From positions 54,224,686 to 54,288,685 of the forward strand of contig OZ020306.1 of assembly GCA_963971305.1 (NCBI GenBank): a stretch of 64,000 nucleotides of DNA, in the 5' to 3' direction. Below, piece by piece: positions 21,961 through 33,240 of this stretch (position 1 is its first letter; every line of letters starts with the position of its first letter). Both the position numbers and the translations under genes were made by a program. The notes under the pieces were generated by a model, which worked only from the letters and a program-made list of their open reading frames with translations, searched no databases and was not told where the DNA came from. The DNA comes from Arcuatula senhousia. Lineage: Eukaryota; Mollusca; Bivalvia; Mytilida; Mytilidae.

Positions 21961-23160
21961 ACAATGATTCCTGGCTTAGGTCAGGCACATTAAAAATGTG
22001 GCAGGGTTAAACTGGTTCTGTGGGCCCAACCTTCCCCCTATTGTTAATCTTGTACAAAGCACAAAAATAACACACTGTAAAAATTAGATCGATAAAAGTT
22101 CAATTCACTAGGAGAGAACCTGAGACAAGAGTACTATTTAAGAAGCATTTATCGACTGATGTAAAAAATCAAACGTATCGATTCTAATTCCAACATAACA
22201 CTTAAACAACTAATGATTTAGTGTTATACATGTATCATCACACAAAACCGACATGTTTGATCGCTGTAACGCTTAAAAATAATACAATAGTCAAAATGTA
22301 AAAAAAGCGTTTTAGAGTTACTATCAAATTATCAATGAGCAATCATTTTCGGTTGCCAATGCAGCCTTTAAGAAATCAACCGGAAACAACATTGGTTCCT
22401 GTAACTTTTTTTGTATCAGATCTTCTCTTTACTAACGATAACGTGAACTGCGCCTAAAGTGCATGAAATCATCTTTTGGAACGAAATTTACATTGCACAC
22501 TCCCCTCCTGACACTTTGAAGACTTTAAAAACCTTATGGACAGTAAATCTGTAAAAAAATCTTGTACTTTCCTGGCACTTCCAAACACAATAAGACCTTC
22601 ATTTGACCTTTCAATTTTAGACCCGTATATCTTCCATACGATTTTTTGGTTGTCATGTTTTTTTTTAATTCAAAATGGCGGATTTTCTTTTCATCAAGTT
22701 TCTTGATTATTTCATGACAATCCTTTTTGTGGGGAAGTTCAACAAAATTATGACAAATAATAAAATATGAATTGAACGTATTTTTTTTATTGTATATCCT
22801 TTCTTTTGTCCACCAGTATATAAAGGTTGAGAACATAGACTTACAATGTTAGTCGTATTATGAAAGAAAAAAAACTAGTCTGAGTCTAAAAACGTTGAAA
22901 GTCATGACACACAAAAGATAAGACTTGGAAAAACCATAAAAATTGTACTTGGCATTTGGTTGATGTGTGAGCATTTTTCCTTGATTTCTTTTGAACACCG
23001 ATAAAACAATAAATCAACATGCACAGAAATTCAAGAAATTTCCAACCCCGCTGTGACCTTGACGTTGAACGGGTTTACTGCAAAATCAATAGGGTTCCTC
23101 CTCTTATGATATGTAACAATATCCGAAAGTTTCATTAAAATCGGTTAACAAATTTTTGAG
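21961..23160. other. Intergenic DNA with one unassigned minus-strand frame
   Basis: A minus-strand frame at 22534-22836 could encode 100 residues, lysine-rich in the middle (LDEKKIRHFELKKN, KKSYGRYTGLKLKG). I recognise no family, see no signal peptide cleavage site or zinc motif, and find no splice partner. It is left as unassigned. The rest is AT-rich. Confidence 0.35.
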
Positions 23161-23163
23161 TTA

Positions 23164-23316
23164 GGGACGGACCATTAAACTTGAAAGGGGGGCATTGTTT
23201 TTTGTTTTGACCACTTTACTAGTGCTATATATATGATTTTTGGCATCCTGCTTTTTTCTTTCAAATTTTACCATAGCCCCCCTCTCCAAAAAAAAATCAA
23301 ATGGTCACTCACTCCC
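23164..23316. mobile_element. GGGACGGACC-family MITE, copy 3 (internally deleted)
   Basis: Starts GGGACGGACCATTAAACTTG, ends AAATGGTCACTCACTCCC, flanked on both sides by TTA. It is only 153 bp, so much of the interior is missing. The right part (CCATAGCCCCCCTCTCC) is closer to copy 4 than to copy 1. Confidence 0.8.
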
Positions 23317-23319
23317 TTA

Positions 23320-23640
23320 GTGTATATATTTATTCTAGCATTTTATGCTAAAATACTTTTTTACATTTTAGGTGTAGACGAACATGACGCACGTGATGAT
23401 CCTAAATGCCTAGAACTGTACGTAGCCCAAGGTTCAATTACCTATAAGCATCTACGTCTACTTAGAATTCTACTTTTATAATTTATTATTAAATAATACA
23501 GCTTTATTTTAAAAAGTATCTGTATTTTTGTTGGCCTGCCATTTTACTTTTCGTTTTTTTCAAAGATAACATTTACAAGATCAGTACATAATTCCCCAAA
23601 TCGGCTAATAATACAAATTATAATTTCTATACTGTCATGA
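23320..23640. other. Intergenic DNA, nothing recognised
   Basis: No supported feature. Confidence 0.4.
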
Positions 23641-23740
23641 CTGTAGAAAAAGGACGAACACACAAAAAACTCACACACTTAAACAAGAAACGAAAGTAAG
23701 CCCAGGTTCTCTGGAAGGGTAAGCAATTTTTGTTTGTTGT
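23641..23740 (+). repeat. Bivalve dispersed repeat family C, worn fragment
   Basis: CCCAGGTTCTCTGGAAGGGT and AAGCAATTTTTG parallel the GTGCTCCGGAAGAGTAAGCA stretch of the copy at 24020. Confidence 0.45.
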
Positions 23741-24019
23741 AGTATAAAATACATATTTCACATGGTCAAGGATATTTCTTTAGGTTTTGTCAAATCCGGT
23801 GAGGAAAGACAATACAAAAACGCAATATCAAACTAACATCTCGCTGCTCATGAGATCGAAGTTCCCTATTTGTCTAAGAGTATACATGCATTTACACGAT
23901 GCCCCCATAAAATTTGTCAAGTGACATCAACCTATAGGAGCAACCAAACTTCCAGACGTAACCCTTGACAAGGATAATCATGATATATCCCAAATATTCT
24001 GTTTTAAATAATATATTCA

Positions 24020-24265
24020 AGTATGAAAGAAGCAGAGGTACCAATGGGGTACACAATGTATCCGAATGTCAAAAGTCCGAAAGGGCAGAGACAAAACCAG
24101 TAAACACCAACAAGAACGGGACAAAAACAGAGACAACATGTAAAACATGGAAACACAAAATAACTGAATATCAATCAACAACGCGAACTCCACTCGAAAC
24201 AAGAGTGAACTCAGGTGCTCCGGAAGAGTAAGCAGTTCCTGCTTGCTATAGCACACCCGTCGCAA
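24020..24265 (+). repeat. Bivalve dispersed repeat family C, best copy
   Basis: Runs from AGCAGAGGTACCAATGGGGT through ACCAGTAAACACCAACAAG to AGTAAGCAGTTCCTGCTTGC and CACCCGTCGCAAC. The open frame across 23965-24231 is a by-product of the repeat. Confidence 0.75.
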
Positions 24266-25976
24266 CATTCAATTTATATATTCTAGTTAGTGAAAAATGC
24301 TTTATTTTATGATATAAAAATGTACATCGATTCCCAATCATTTTCTCGCCTCCTATAACAAAGAGTTCCAATTCTTTTGTATGATTTAAAGCGCTTTTCG
24401 GCTTGATAACAAAGATATTGGTTTCAATGGGCAATCCAAGATATGCTTTTATTTCATCAATCGATAAGTTTAAAATTTCACTTAAAGGCTTAGTTTAAAA
24501 CTTAAAAGCACAGTATGTTTAGTTAATGCAATGTAATACACTTAAATTTTTCACACAGAAAGACGTCATTCAATTTAATTCTATGTAATAACCCGTGTAA
24601 AACCCAGATTTAGGAGCAAGGTCAACTACCACTTAATATTCAAATTTAAATTTCTACTATCGCGTGATTTTTCAACATGTGAGGAATACTCGTGTCTAAA
24701 AAAGGGCTGTGTCGCAAAACATTTATTTAAAATTCGAAATAATGCATTTTTTTGCTTTCAAAAATGTATAATGATTTTTTGTATCGATTGTTGTTTCTAC
24801 ATTAAAATAAGCTGTTGAATTTTTTTTTCAACTTTTTAACATCTATTTTTTTCACAATCGTGTTCACAGGCGCTCGGGTACCTTCAGTGATTTTTGTTAT
24901 TGAGTTTAACAAATAAAATTTTTATTTCGAGTCAATGTACTATTATTGTGTTTATACTGCATTACATTTTTTTTAATTTGTTCGACGTGTTTTTTAACAA
25001 AATGAATAAACTGAAAAATCAATAAATCACCCCACAGCGACCCTCCATAACACCAATCAAATTGGCCTACTTGATACGCCCAACCTGGTTAATCTGGTTT
25101 CTCGAGTTAAGCGGCAATCGAAGTACACGAATTTGACCTTAGAACCCGATATCATCCCTGCCTCTGAACAGATTTATTCGAGTTGCATGATTGTGTCCAT
25201 TCTGTTAAAATGGCGTTGAAAATGAAAAAAAAATATATATATATAGCCCTTTACATATGTATAGGTTGTGTTTAAAACCTGAACTCTTTTCAAAGTAAAT
25301 ATGGTAAAGCTGAACAAAGGTTTGAACATGTTTAACATAAAAAATATCAATCTTAGAAATTTTCCTTAATATTTTCATTAACTAAACACAATCCTAAGCA
25401 TGTTTGAATACTAAACGTGTTTAAAGTTCAACATAAATTATGCGTTTCGGATTGCAAAGAACTGTAAGCTTATTTTCTAAATGATTTTTATATTGTTACC
25501 AGTATTAAAGTAGATTATTAAAAACATTAAAAACACAAAATTTAAATAAATAATTAAGAGAGTAAACTTAAATTTATCCGATTGCATCTTTCATTATTGA
25601 AATAAATAAATTACCGGTATGTAAAAAAATTCCGAAATTGCAATGCTATATTAAAGTAAGTGTACGTTAATAGATCAGAATTTAATTTTTTTTCTATTGT
25701 CTTTCAGCCAAAGAATAACATTCGAATGCTTAATTTTTATGAAACATTTCTTTTTCGTGTCTCTTGCAGTCAATACTAGGAATGTCAGTTCAACTGAGTC
25801 TTTCCGAGGCGATTATATATTGGAACAAGTGGCTGTGCCAAAAATCATATACAATAGGAATCATTCACGAAATTTTCTCCGGTTGATGGCGCTGTTGTAC
25901 TAGGGGGTATACAGTAATTATCTCCCTTGAATTTTATCGCCATTTTCATAGAGAATATTCACATACCAAATTTAAA
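24266..25976. other. Intergenic DNA upstream of the THAP transposase gene
   Basis: AT-rich, no recognised repeat or gene. TTATCTCCCTTG at about 25919, shortly before the THAP start codon, matches a motif also found in the 243-bp MITE ends and in the TTAA-flanked MITE. The left end of the transposon should lie here, but I could not find a partner inverted end on the other side of the gene pair. Confidence 0.4.
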
Positions 25977-28248
25977 ATGAAGTACTGTTGCGTCCCGCAA
26001 TGCCGTGGAGTTAAAGGGCACAAGTTCCCTAAATCAGCATCATTACATATGCAATGGAGAGTAGCCATCAGACGGGTTGATCCCAAGACAAAGGCCTTAT
26101 GGATGCCAAATGAGAATGCCGTGGTTTGCCATCAGCACTTCAGGCCATCTGATTATAGGACGACTTTAATGGGTAAGGAACATACTAGAAATAGAAATTA
26201 TACACTATAGTTCAATGAAAATAACATTTTTAATTTAAAATAAATTATTAGATAGAACTTTTTCATGTTTGTGGGGTTTGTTTACATGGTTAAGGACAAT
26301 TCATTTTGTAAATATTTTTTTTCTTTCATGTGATTTTATCTATGTTTCATGTATCTTTATTTTTTATTTTGTGAAATAATCATGTGCTGTTTTGTATTCA
26401 CATGTTTATATTAATTATATACATAAGGGTCAATTACCCAAATTTGAATATATTTGTTACTTATCTTATCATGCTTATTACAGTGTAAATGTTCATGTTT
26501 AGCCTGTTACATTTGGCAAGCGCTGCTATAAATACATGTGCATAAGCTATTGTGGAATGAATGAATCCAGAATGAGTGACGAAGAATGAATACTCCAACA
26601 CTGATGTGATTCCTCTGCAATCTAAGATTTTATAAAGAGAAGTATCTGTATGACATGATTAAGTGTGAATGTTAAATGTGTACTGTAATTTGATTTGAAT
26701 GGATGGTTTTTAAGCTGCAATTCAATATCTTAAGTAAAATTGCAATAAGTTTTTTGTCAATTTCATTCGCTATGTTTGCTCACTGCTTAACTTAACTTGA
26801 GCTAATTTTTTAGACTGCTTTTTTTTATGCATATAATCAGCTAGAGGCTTGCGTACGAGGGTTCGATTCCCTCCCCAGGCATGTTATTTAATGCTGGTGC
26901 AAAGTGGGCAGAAAGCCTGGTGGCCCCGCGCAAACCTTTGCAGTGCAAATCAACCATTACTTGAACAATAAAATTTCATAATGTAAATCTAATTGATTGG
27001 TCCATGTATTGGACGTTTTTAAATTTTAATTGATAAATTGCTATATACATGTATGTATTGGTTTACTTTTTTCTCTTAACAGGTGATAGATCCCGTTTGA
27101 AAGATGATGCTGTACCATCTGTATTTGATTTTAAAGTAGAAGAGAGGTTGGTCAGTCCAAGAACTGAAAGATTTTTGAAGAGAAAACATGTAGGCCAAGT
27201 CTGTGGAAGTGATATTTTGCCCGAGGTTGGTGCTAATGCTGAGATTTCTGTAGCTACCACAAGTTCTGAAGAGATTGAAATGGAGGTTGATACATTTCAG
27301 CTTTTTAACACTGATGCAGCGGTGCAGTGCAACTTACCATGTAGACAACCTTACAGTATTGATAGTTTTGAAACTGAAGATGCTTCAGTTCAATACTATA
27401 CTGGATTCAGTAACCATGGGCAGTTCATGATGTTCTTTAACTTGCTTGGGCCAGCAGCCTTTGAATTGGAACCAAGCTTTTCTTCACTTCATCCAAAAGA
27501 TCAACTTTTTTTGGTCATGATTAAATTACGACAAGGAAAGGAAGATTTTGAACTTTCTATTTTATTCAAAATCTCAGAATCAACGGTGTCAAGAATTATA
27601 ACAACTTGGGTAAATTTTCTGTATTTTCAGTTAAAGGAATTAAATCTTTGGCCATCTAGGGAGATAATTGATGAGTTCATGCCATCAAATTTCGGAGATA
27701 AATTTCCATCCACCAGAGTCATACTCGACGCTACAGAAGTACCCATTCAAAAGCCCTCTAGCGTTGAAGCACAACGAGCAACATGGTCTTCATATAAGCA
27801 CCGTAACACAGTGAAAGCAATGATAGGTTGTACTCCCAAAGGTGCTGTGTCTTATATCTCTGATGCGTATGGTGGATCTACAAGTGACAGGCAAATTATT
27901 GAAAGGTCTGATTTGGTTAAACCAGAGGCAGATATGTTTCAGCCAAGAGACAGTATAATGGCTGATAGAGGAATTATGGTTCAGGACCTCTTCGCCCCTA
28001 GAGATGTCCAAGTTAACACACCAACAATGTTAAGTGGTAGGTCTCAACTTGAACCTGAAGAACTTGTTAAAGACAGAAGAGTGGCTTCCAAAAGAATACA
28101 CATAGAACGGGTCATTGGATTAGCCAAAAGTTACAAAATACTTAAGCAAGAAATTGTACAGAGCAAGCTTCAACTGAGCTCACGAATTATTTACATTTGT
28201 TTTTCTCTTGTTAACTTTAGGCAATGTATTGTTGATAAATTTGCCTAA
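25977..28248 (+). CDS. THAP zinc-finger DDE transposase (ISL2EU-type, PIF/Harbinger-related), two exons
   Basis: Exon 1 is 25977-26172, donor G|GTAAGG; exon 2 is 27083-28248, acceptor TCTCTTAACAG|GT; joining them restores a GGT codon and gives 453 residues ending at TAA. Residues 1-60 form a THAP finger: C5, C9, FP at 17-18, W27, then C51 and H54 of VVCHQHF. DDAVPSVF at 73-80 is the AVPTM-like box that closes THAP domains. Residues about 205-240 are a helix-turn-helix (FKISESTVSRI). The DDE_Tnp_4 nuclease follows: D281 in ILDATEV, SDAYGGSTSD at 325-334, D360 in MADRGI, and E407 in HIERVIG, 47 residues after D360, as in PIF-type DD47E enzymes. All catalytic positions are present and no stop interrupts it, so it may be functional. 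The fusion of THAP to this nuclease, with a YqaJ gene next door, is what is known for ISL2EU transposons. It would bind element ends and cut DNA in the nucleus. A domesticated host gene is possible but less likely in this setting. Confidence 0.88.
26173..27082 (+). other. Intron of the THAP transposase gene
   Basis: GTAAGG...TTCTCTTAACAG intron of 910 bases. It carries the B-box repeat at 26846-26936 and is otherwise AT-rich. Confidence 0.85.
26846..26936 (+). repeat. tRNA-like B-box repeat, forward copy in the transposase intron
   Basis: GAGGGTTCGATTCCCTCCCC contains a perfect RNA polymerase III B-box (GGTTCGATTCC at 26860-26870) and reads like the T-arm and acceptor half of a tRNA. It is followed by GCTGGTGCAAAGTGGGCAG and GCCTGGTGGCC. 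An A-box and the D-arm are missing, so it is a truncated tRNA-derived repeat and not a tRNA gene. A copy in inverted orientation lies at 32204-32300. Confidence 0.7.
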
Positions 28249-29020
28249 AGCTTAAATACATGTACATGTATGCATATGAAAAATGGTAATAACAAAATTA
28301 CTTGACTAAGAAGATCAATCTCAGGTGTCAGACTACACAACTGAAAATCACAATGGTACTGACTTGGTTCAATCATATCAAAAGAAATGCAGGGTTAAAT
28401 CATGATTTGATGTTACCAAACACCCCTCTCAAATTGCAATCATAAGATAGAGTAGGGTTCAATACACCTGTTTGATGTTCTATAATATTTGATATCTGAG
28501 AATAATTGAAGTCTATTTCAAATTTGAAAAAAAATATAGATTTTAACAAAATAAGTTAATAGTCTATATATTGTACATAACAAAACAGTTAATACATATC
28601 AATATACATTTGTATTACTTTCAGTTTAATTTCATCATGTTCATATATGCAGTGAATAAATATTAGAGAATAAGTAAACAAGTAGTCAAGTAATTTCAAA
28701 TAAAAAACAAAACATATAAATATTTAACAAAATAAGTTTATATTACTATTATATACTGTAACTAACAAACCAATCAATATATTACTTTCAGTTTAAATTT
28801 ATATGCAAAATGATTATGATAATAACAGTGAATAGATATTTAATGTGTATGTACAGGATGAGCATAGGTTGTGCCACATGTATCATATGCACCAAAAACT
28901 TGAGACAGAAATAACAAAGTTACAGAACAGGAAAAATTATAAAAAAAAAGATATAAAAGTACATTGAATTGGATCAAGCATTTTGTAGAAACAGTCAAAG
29001 CTAGTATACATGCAAGTACA
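28249..29020. other. Convergent 3' region between the two transposon genes
   Basis: The stop codons of the two genes face each other across about 770 AT-rich bases. AATAAA at about 28656 could serve as the plus-strand polyadenylation signal. An imperfect direct duplication is present: about 28542-28670 (AACAAAATAAGTTAATAG, TTACTTTCAGTTTAATTTC) and about 28720-28845 (AACAAAATAAGTTTATAT, TTACTTTCAGTTTAAATTT). Confidence 0.6.
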
Positions 29021-32000
29021 TTACATAAGATTGGAAGCAATGTATGGTCTTAGATACTTAATGTAAAAACACTCTAATTTTGGGACAAGTGCATTAACAC
29101 AATATTGTTCATCATACATAATTTCTTCTATGAACAAATCTTCAAAAGTGTACACTACAAAGAAACATTTTCTAATGTTTGTTATGTGCATTTGTCCCTG
29201 TACTTGATCATAATACCTGTGACCTTTGTTCAATGTACATTTTCCATCAACACATTTTAAGAATGGAAATAGCTTTCCTGGTTTAATTTCAACTTTCCTA
29301 CCAGAAAATGGACACTTGACCTCAACAAGAGACATACTATCATCAGATCTAACAATTGCATCTGGGCTAGCCCCAAGATAAGGATGGGAGATGCTTACAT
29401 AAAAACCACATCTTTCTGTTTTACATTTAAGCTTGTTTTCAAATGCTTTCAGAGCCTTTGATTCATAGTTCTTCCCATGTAGTACTGCTGGTGTTTCTAG
29501 TTGTTTTGTTCCAGTCAAAGATTGGCACAACTTTGACATATTTCTACGGCTTGTTAGTTTACATATGTCCCCAAATCTTGATGCTGTCAGTCTCCAACAT
29601 CTCTCACTGAACCACCTTTTGTTTCCAGCTTGGCCTCTTGTTTTTTTCTCAATTTCCGTGATTCTTTTCCTATCAACCTTAAGTAAACAAATATCTATTA
29701 ATGTAACATAATTATACTTTATAGAAAAAAAATCAAACTCATTGAATAGATTTTCTTAATTTAATGTGTTACAACTCGCATCAACTGATTACATTTCTTG
29801 AACAAGTAATGAATTTTGTCTTAAATATTGGTAACTGATTACTTTGTATAGCATGATTTCTTGAGACTTTTAAATCCTCTTCTAAATCAGACTTTGACAT
29901 TAAATCCACAATTAAATGTTATCATAAAGTATTATATACATGTATACTAACTTTCAAAGCCTCATCAACCCAGTATTCTGTATATGGTCTCTCCAGGTAA
30001 TCATGATCCATTACAGCTTGCTATGGACAAAGTTATAAACAAGTATTCAATGGTTCATCTTAATTTCGGGTTTATGAAAACTGTAGATTCATTTTTTTAC
30101 AAAATAAAATTATGCTGATAAGGGAATACACATAGGTAATGGTTTTTTTTTTACTATTGTGCCTGTCCTTTCAGCTTTCAGCCAGAAAATTTGCCCAAGC
30201 ATATTTCTGTAGTTGTCAATTACATGAGAATTCTTTACGTCCAGAAAGGTTTTTTTGACAACTCTAGGACAAGATTTACATTGTAGGTATTGTATTTTGC
30301 TCTTGGACCAAATCAATGGTCAGTGCTCCTCCATCACATGAATGCAGGCATGTTGTGGACACTTACATTGTTTTAAAGGATTAAGCTTGAACCATATGTA
30401 TTTTATTTTCAATCCAGAGCAAATTGCAAAACAGGGAGCAGCGACCCCTGGTCATATTGAAGTTTAATTTTTTTGATTTTTTAAAATTATTGAAAATGTG
30501 GTAGGTTAAGTCCTGTACACTCATTCAAGGTCTCATTAATTTCTATGTGTTTCTTCACTTGTTCCACATCTCATTTACTTATACTGTTTTAATTCAAGCT
30601 AAAATACCTTTATATTAGCTTTTGGCATTATGTATCGAAATGCAATATCTTCAGAACATGTTGATAAATAGTTGATGATGGTGTTTCTTGCATGGTCATT
30701 AAATCCTGGCATGTTTCTGTATTTTAAAGGTCTGGGGTCATCCAAAATTTCAGGTTTTCTTTTGCCTTGAACCTTTTCTATCTTCAAGGGAGAGCCTAAA
30801 TTGATGTTAAATTTCATATCTTGAAACATGTCTACATTGCTGTTTATATAACTTATATTGTTTACAATAATCTTAAATTTGTCTAACAATGTTTGAAAAT
30901 GTTTAACTTATTGTAGAATTTAAAAAAAATTATCATAATTTCTTGAATAGTATTTGAATAGAAAAATTTGTCCAAAAATTATACACATTTAATTAAGCAA
31001 TATACTTGTACCACTAAATGAAGATTTAGGCTTATTGAAACTTTGTAAGTTCTCTGTGCAAGTCTTCTTAATCTTCAAAACTCCTTCTGTGATAAACTGT
31101 AGTATTGTAAATAGCACAGCTGCAACATGCTTGCATGTTCCGTGTGGCCCTTTTCCAGCTGGACATTCACACTCAGAATTTATAGGATCACCGCTTTGTT
31201 TTTCCAACTTTAACTTGTAGGTATATGTGACCTAAAAATAAAGACAACTAAGTACTATTAAGAAATGATTCAATGTCAATTATTGGGCCATTGATAAGAT
31301 GTGAATTAACTTGCCACCCATATAGGTCTGATCAATAGGAAGTCCTTATAAATGAAAATAATACATGTGTACACATTACATCTAGCTTTAAAATTATCTG
31401 AAGCTATGGATAACAGCACACATAGTACTTTCAATGCATAATAGAAATACTTCATGTGGTGCACAACAATCTTTTCTTTTGTTTTCAGACAAATTCTCAT
31501 AACTGTCCTATTTTTCTAAAATGTAATATATTCAGTACTTCCATAAATGTCAATGAATATAATTAAGATAAAGAGTTGCAGATTTGTAGTAATGTGCATA
31601 CTCTAAGCTAGTAAGTATATCATACAGTTAAATCATTCACTTTGGCTCCCTTTTCTAGAGCATAAAGTGTGTTTTAGAAATTTCAATTAAAGTATACTCA
31701 CGTTTTTTTTCATAGCTGCCCCTACAATACCACTGAGAAAAATAAAACCTTCCTTCAAATGGACAGAACATGCCAGGACACGATCTGATTCCTTCAACTG
31801 CTTTCCTTTTGACAATGCTTTTATGTCATTTGATGCCCTTTTATCACCTTAAAAGATATATAATACTTTTGTTTATATCAATATTAACACAACATTAACA
31901 TAGTTACATACAATTTGCAAAAAACTCACTCTACAAAATTTTATTATTCAACCTTCAGTTAATATTATTTTTTTCAATTTATAGCCTATTATTTCTTTCA

Positions 32001-33079
32001 TTAATATCACAAAAAATGTTGTTATTCTGTTCAACTATACAAAATATGTTTGAAAATGTAAATAAACATAATTATTATTATTTTTTATTAATATACTGAT
32101 TATATGAACTTTATTTGAATGTATAATTAACATGAAATTCAATAGGAAAATCAAACTTGAAAATAAAAAAAAGAACATCAAGAAAATAACTGCTGCATAA
32201 ACTCTGCGCGGAGGCCACCAGGCAATCTACCTCCTTTGCACCAGCATATCACTTTCTAACAGGCCTGGGGAGGGAATCGAACCCTCATGCGCAAATGACA
32301 GTAGCTATCTTCTAAATGTCATATTATTTTCATTTTCAAAATTCAGATAAAATTACACCTTAACTATAATGTACTAGGTTTTCCATTAGAATTCTTTATA
32401 AACAGTCAGCAGAATTTAGCTGATGGTTGTTTAGTCCTAAAATGTAAAAATATATGTAAACACAATTTATCTTTTCAAAACATAATTTATGAATCAAATA
32501 TTAACTCATTTATTTTTTGGCCCGTAGAAAGTTGATATTCACAGGTTTAAGATAACTTGCAACTTCATACGTAAAACTTGGTAACTGAACTAATTTCAAT
32601 AACTTGGAGCAGATACATCTTTTACAGGTTGTGAATATTCTTACAGAGTTACACCAAATAACTGTAGAAACAATTAAGACAAAAAATATTTACAGATTTT
32701 CCTAATTGTTCAATCAGAAATACATCTGTAGTAACTAACAAATTTATGTTGAAAGTGAATGATAAAACTTCAATAACTTATTAAAAGGTTTCCAAATTGT
32801 TACTTGAAGTTCATTGAAAGTTAACCACCATTTTAAATGTAATAATGTACCTGCCTTTACATCTGAACATTAACTTTAAAACAGAGTTCAATGTTTATTA
32901 TACCAGCTAGTCTATATATAAAATATGACTCTATCTGTTCAAAAGTCAACTTTGGGAAAATGACCTTGTGAGTGGATTGCAGCTGCTGGTAACCAGTTAA
33001 AGGCCATAAAATGTCTTCAGGCTTTGGCAACTCTACTGCTGGTCCCTGGAAATTAAAATTCCTGTCGTAAGCTTCCAAT
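29021..33079 (-). CDS. SWIM zinc finger - YqaJ nuclease protein of the ISL2EU-type transposon, multi-exon
   Basis: Minus-strand exons with GT/AG borders: 33079-32904, 31847-31702, 31231-31012, 30882-30608, 30301-30155 (least certain acceptor), 30020-29952 and 29677-29021 (TAA stop). Junction phases agree throughout (1, 0, 1, 0, 0, 0), which random open stretches would not do. The first gives PKLTFEQIESYFIYRLAG and continues as DKRASNDIKALSKGKQLKES. The 31231-31012 exon holds a SWIM finger, CECPAGKGPHGTCKH. The last two exons hold TRGQAGNKRWFSER, RLTASRFGDIC, then the YqaJ nuclease: HGKNYE, GASPDAIV, EVKCPF (E-x-K) and YYDQVQGQM, all key positions intact. YqaJ domains are lambda-exonuclease-like; in ISL2EU elements such a protein accompanies the transposase, with a presumed but unproven role in transposition. 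About 562 residues are covered, and an upstream start exon is needed because the first listed exon begins in phase. Confidence 0.82.
30430..30590 (-). repeat. Dispersed repeat family A, inside an intron of the YqaJ gene
   Basis: On the minus strand: AAATGAGATGTGGAACAAGT, then CAATATGACCAGGGGTCGCT and CCTGTTTTGCAATTTG, the same motif order as at 12921 and 21717. It lies between the exons ending at 30608 and starting at 30301. Confidence 0.6.
32204..32300 (-). repeat. tRNA-like B-box repeat, inverted copy in an intron of the YqaJ gene
   Basis: The reverse complement reads GAGGGTTCGATTCCCTCCCC, GCTGGTGCAAAGGAGGTAG and GCCTGGTGGCCTCCGCGCAG, closely matching 26846-26936 over about 90 bases with a short indel. 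It lies between the exons at 32904 and 31847. Confidence 0.75.
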
Positions 33080-33080
33080 C

Positions 33081-33240
33081 TACAATAGAAGATAATGAGT
33101 TGTGGAAAAAGTGTATGCAACAATAATTGAAACAAGGGATATTTTTGTTGCAAGAAGACCTAACAACAAAAATCATTAAAAAGCATTACTGGTCACCATG
33201 GTCACTGAGTAGATCTTGCCAGATGCAGTTCACACCATGT
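33081..33240 (+). repeat. Dispersed repeat family A beside the first traced YqaJ-gene exon
   Basis: AGAAGATAATGAGTTGTGGA followed by AAAAGTGTATGCAACA. Its left edge coincides with the 3' splice site of the exon starting at 33079; on the minus strand the repeat supplies TTATCTTCTATTGTAG. Confidence 0.55.

Noticed and set aside
22534..22836. 100-codon minus-strand frame as a small gene
   Set aside because: Lysine-rich and unbroken but with no family resemblance or supporting signals; length is within chance for this window.
23965..24268. Frames on both strands near 24000-24270
   Set aside because: They fall entirely in a copy of dispersed repeat family C.
26846..26881. tRNA gene at the B-box sequence
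   Set aside because: Only the T-arm and acceptor-like half are present; no A-box, D-arm or full cloverleaf can be drawn upstream.
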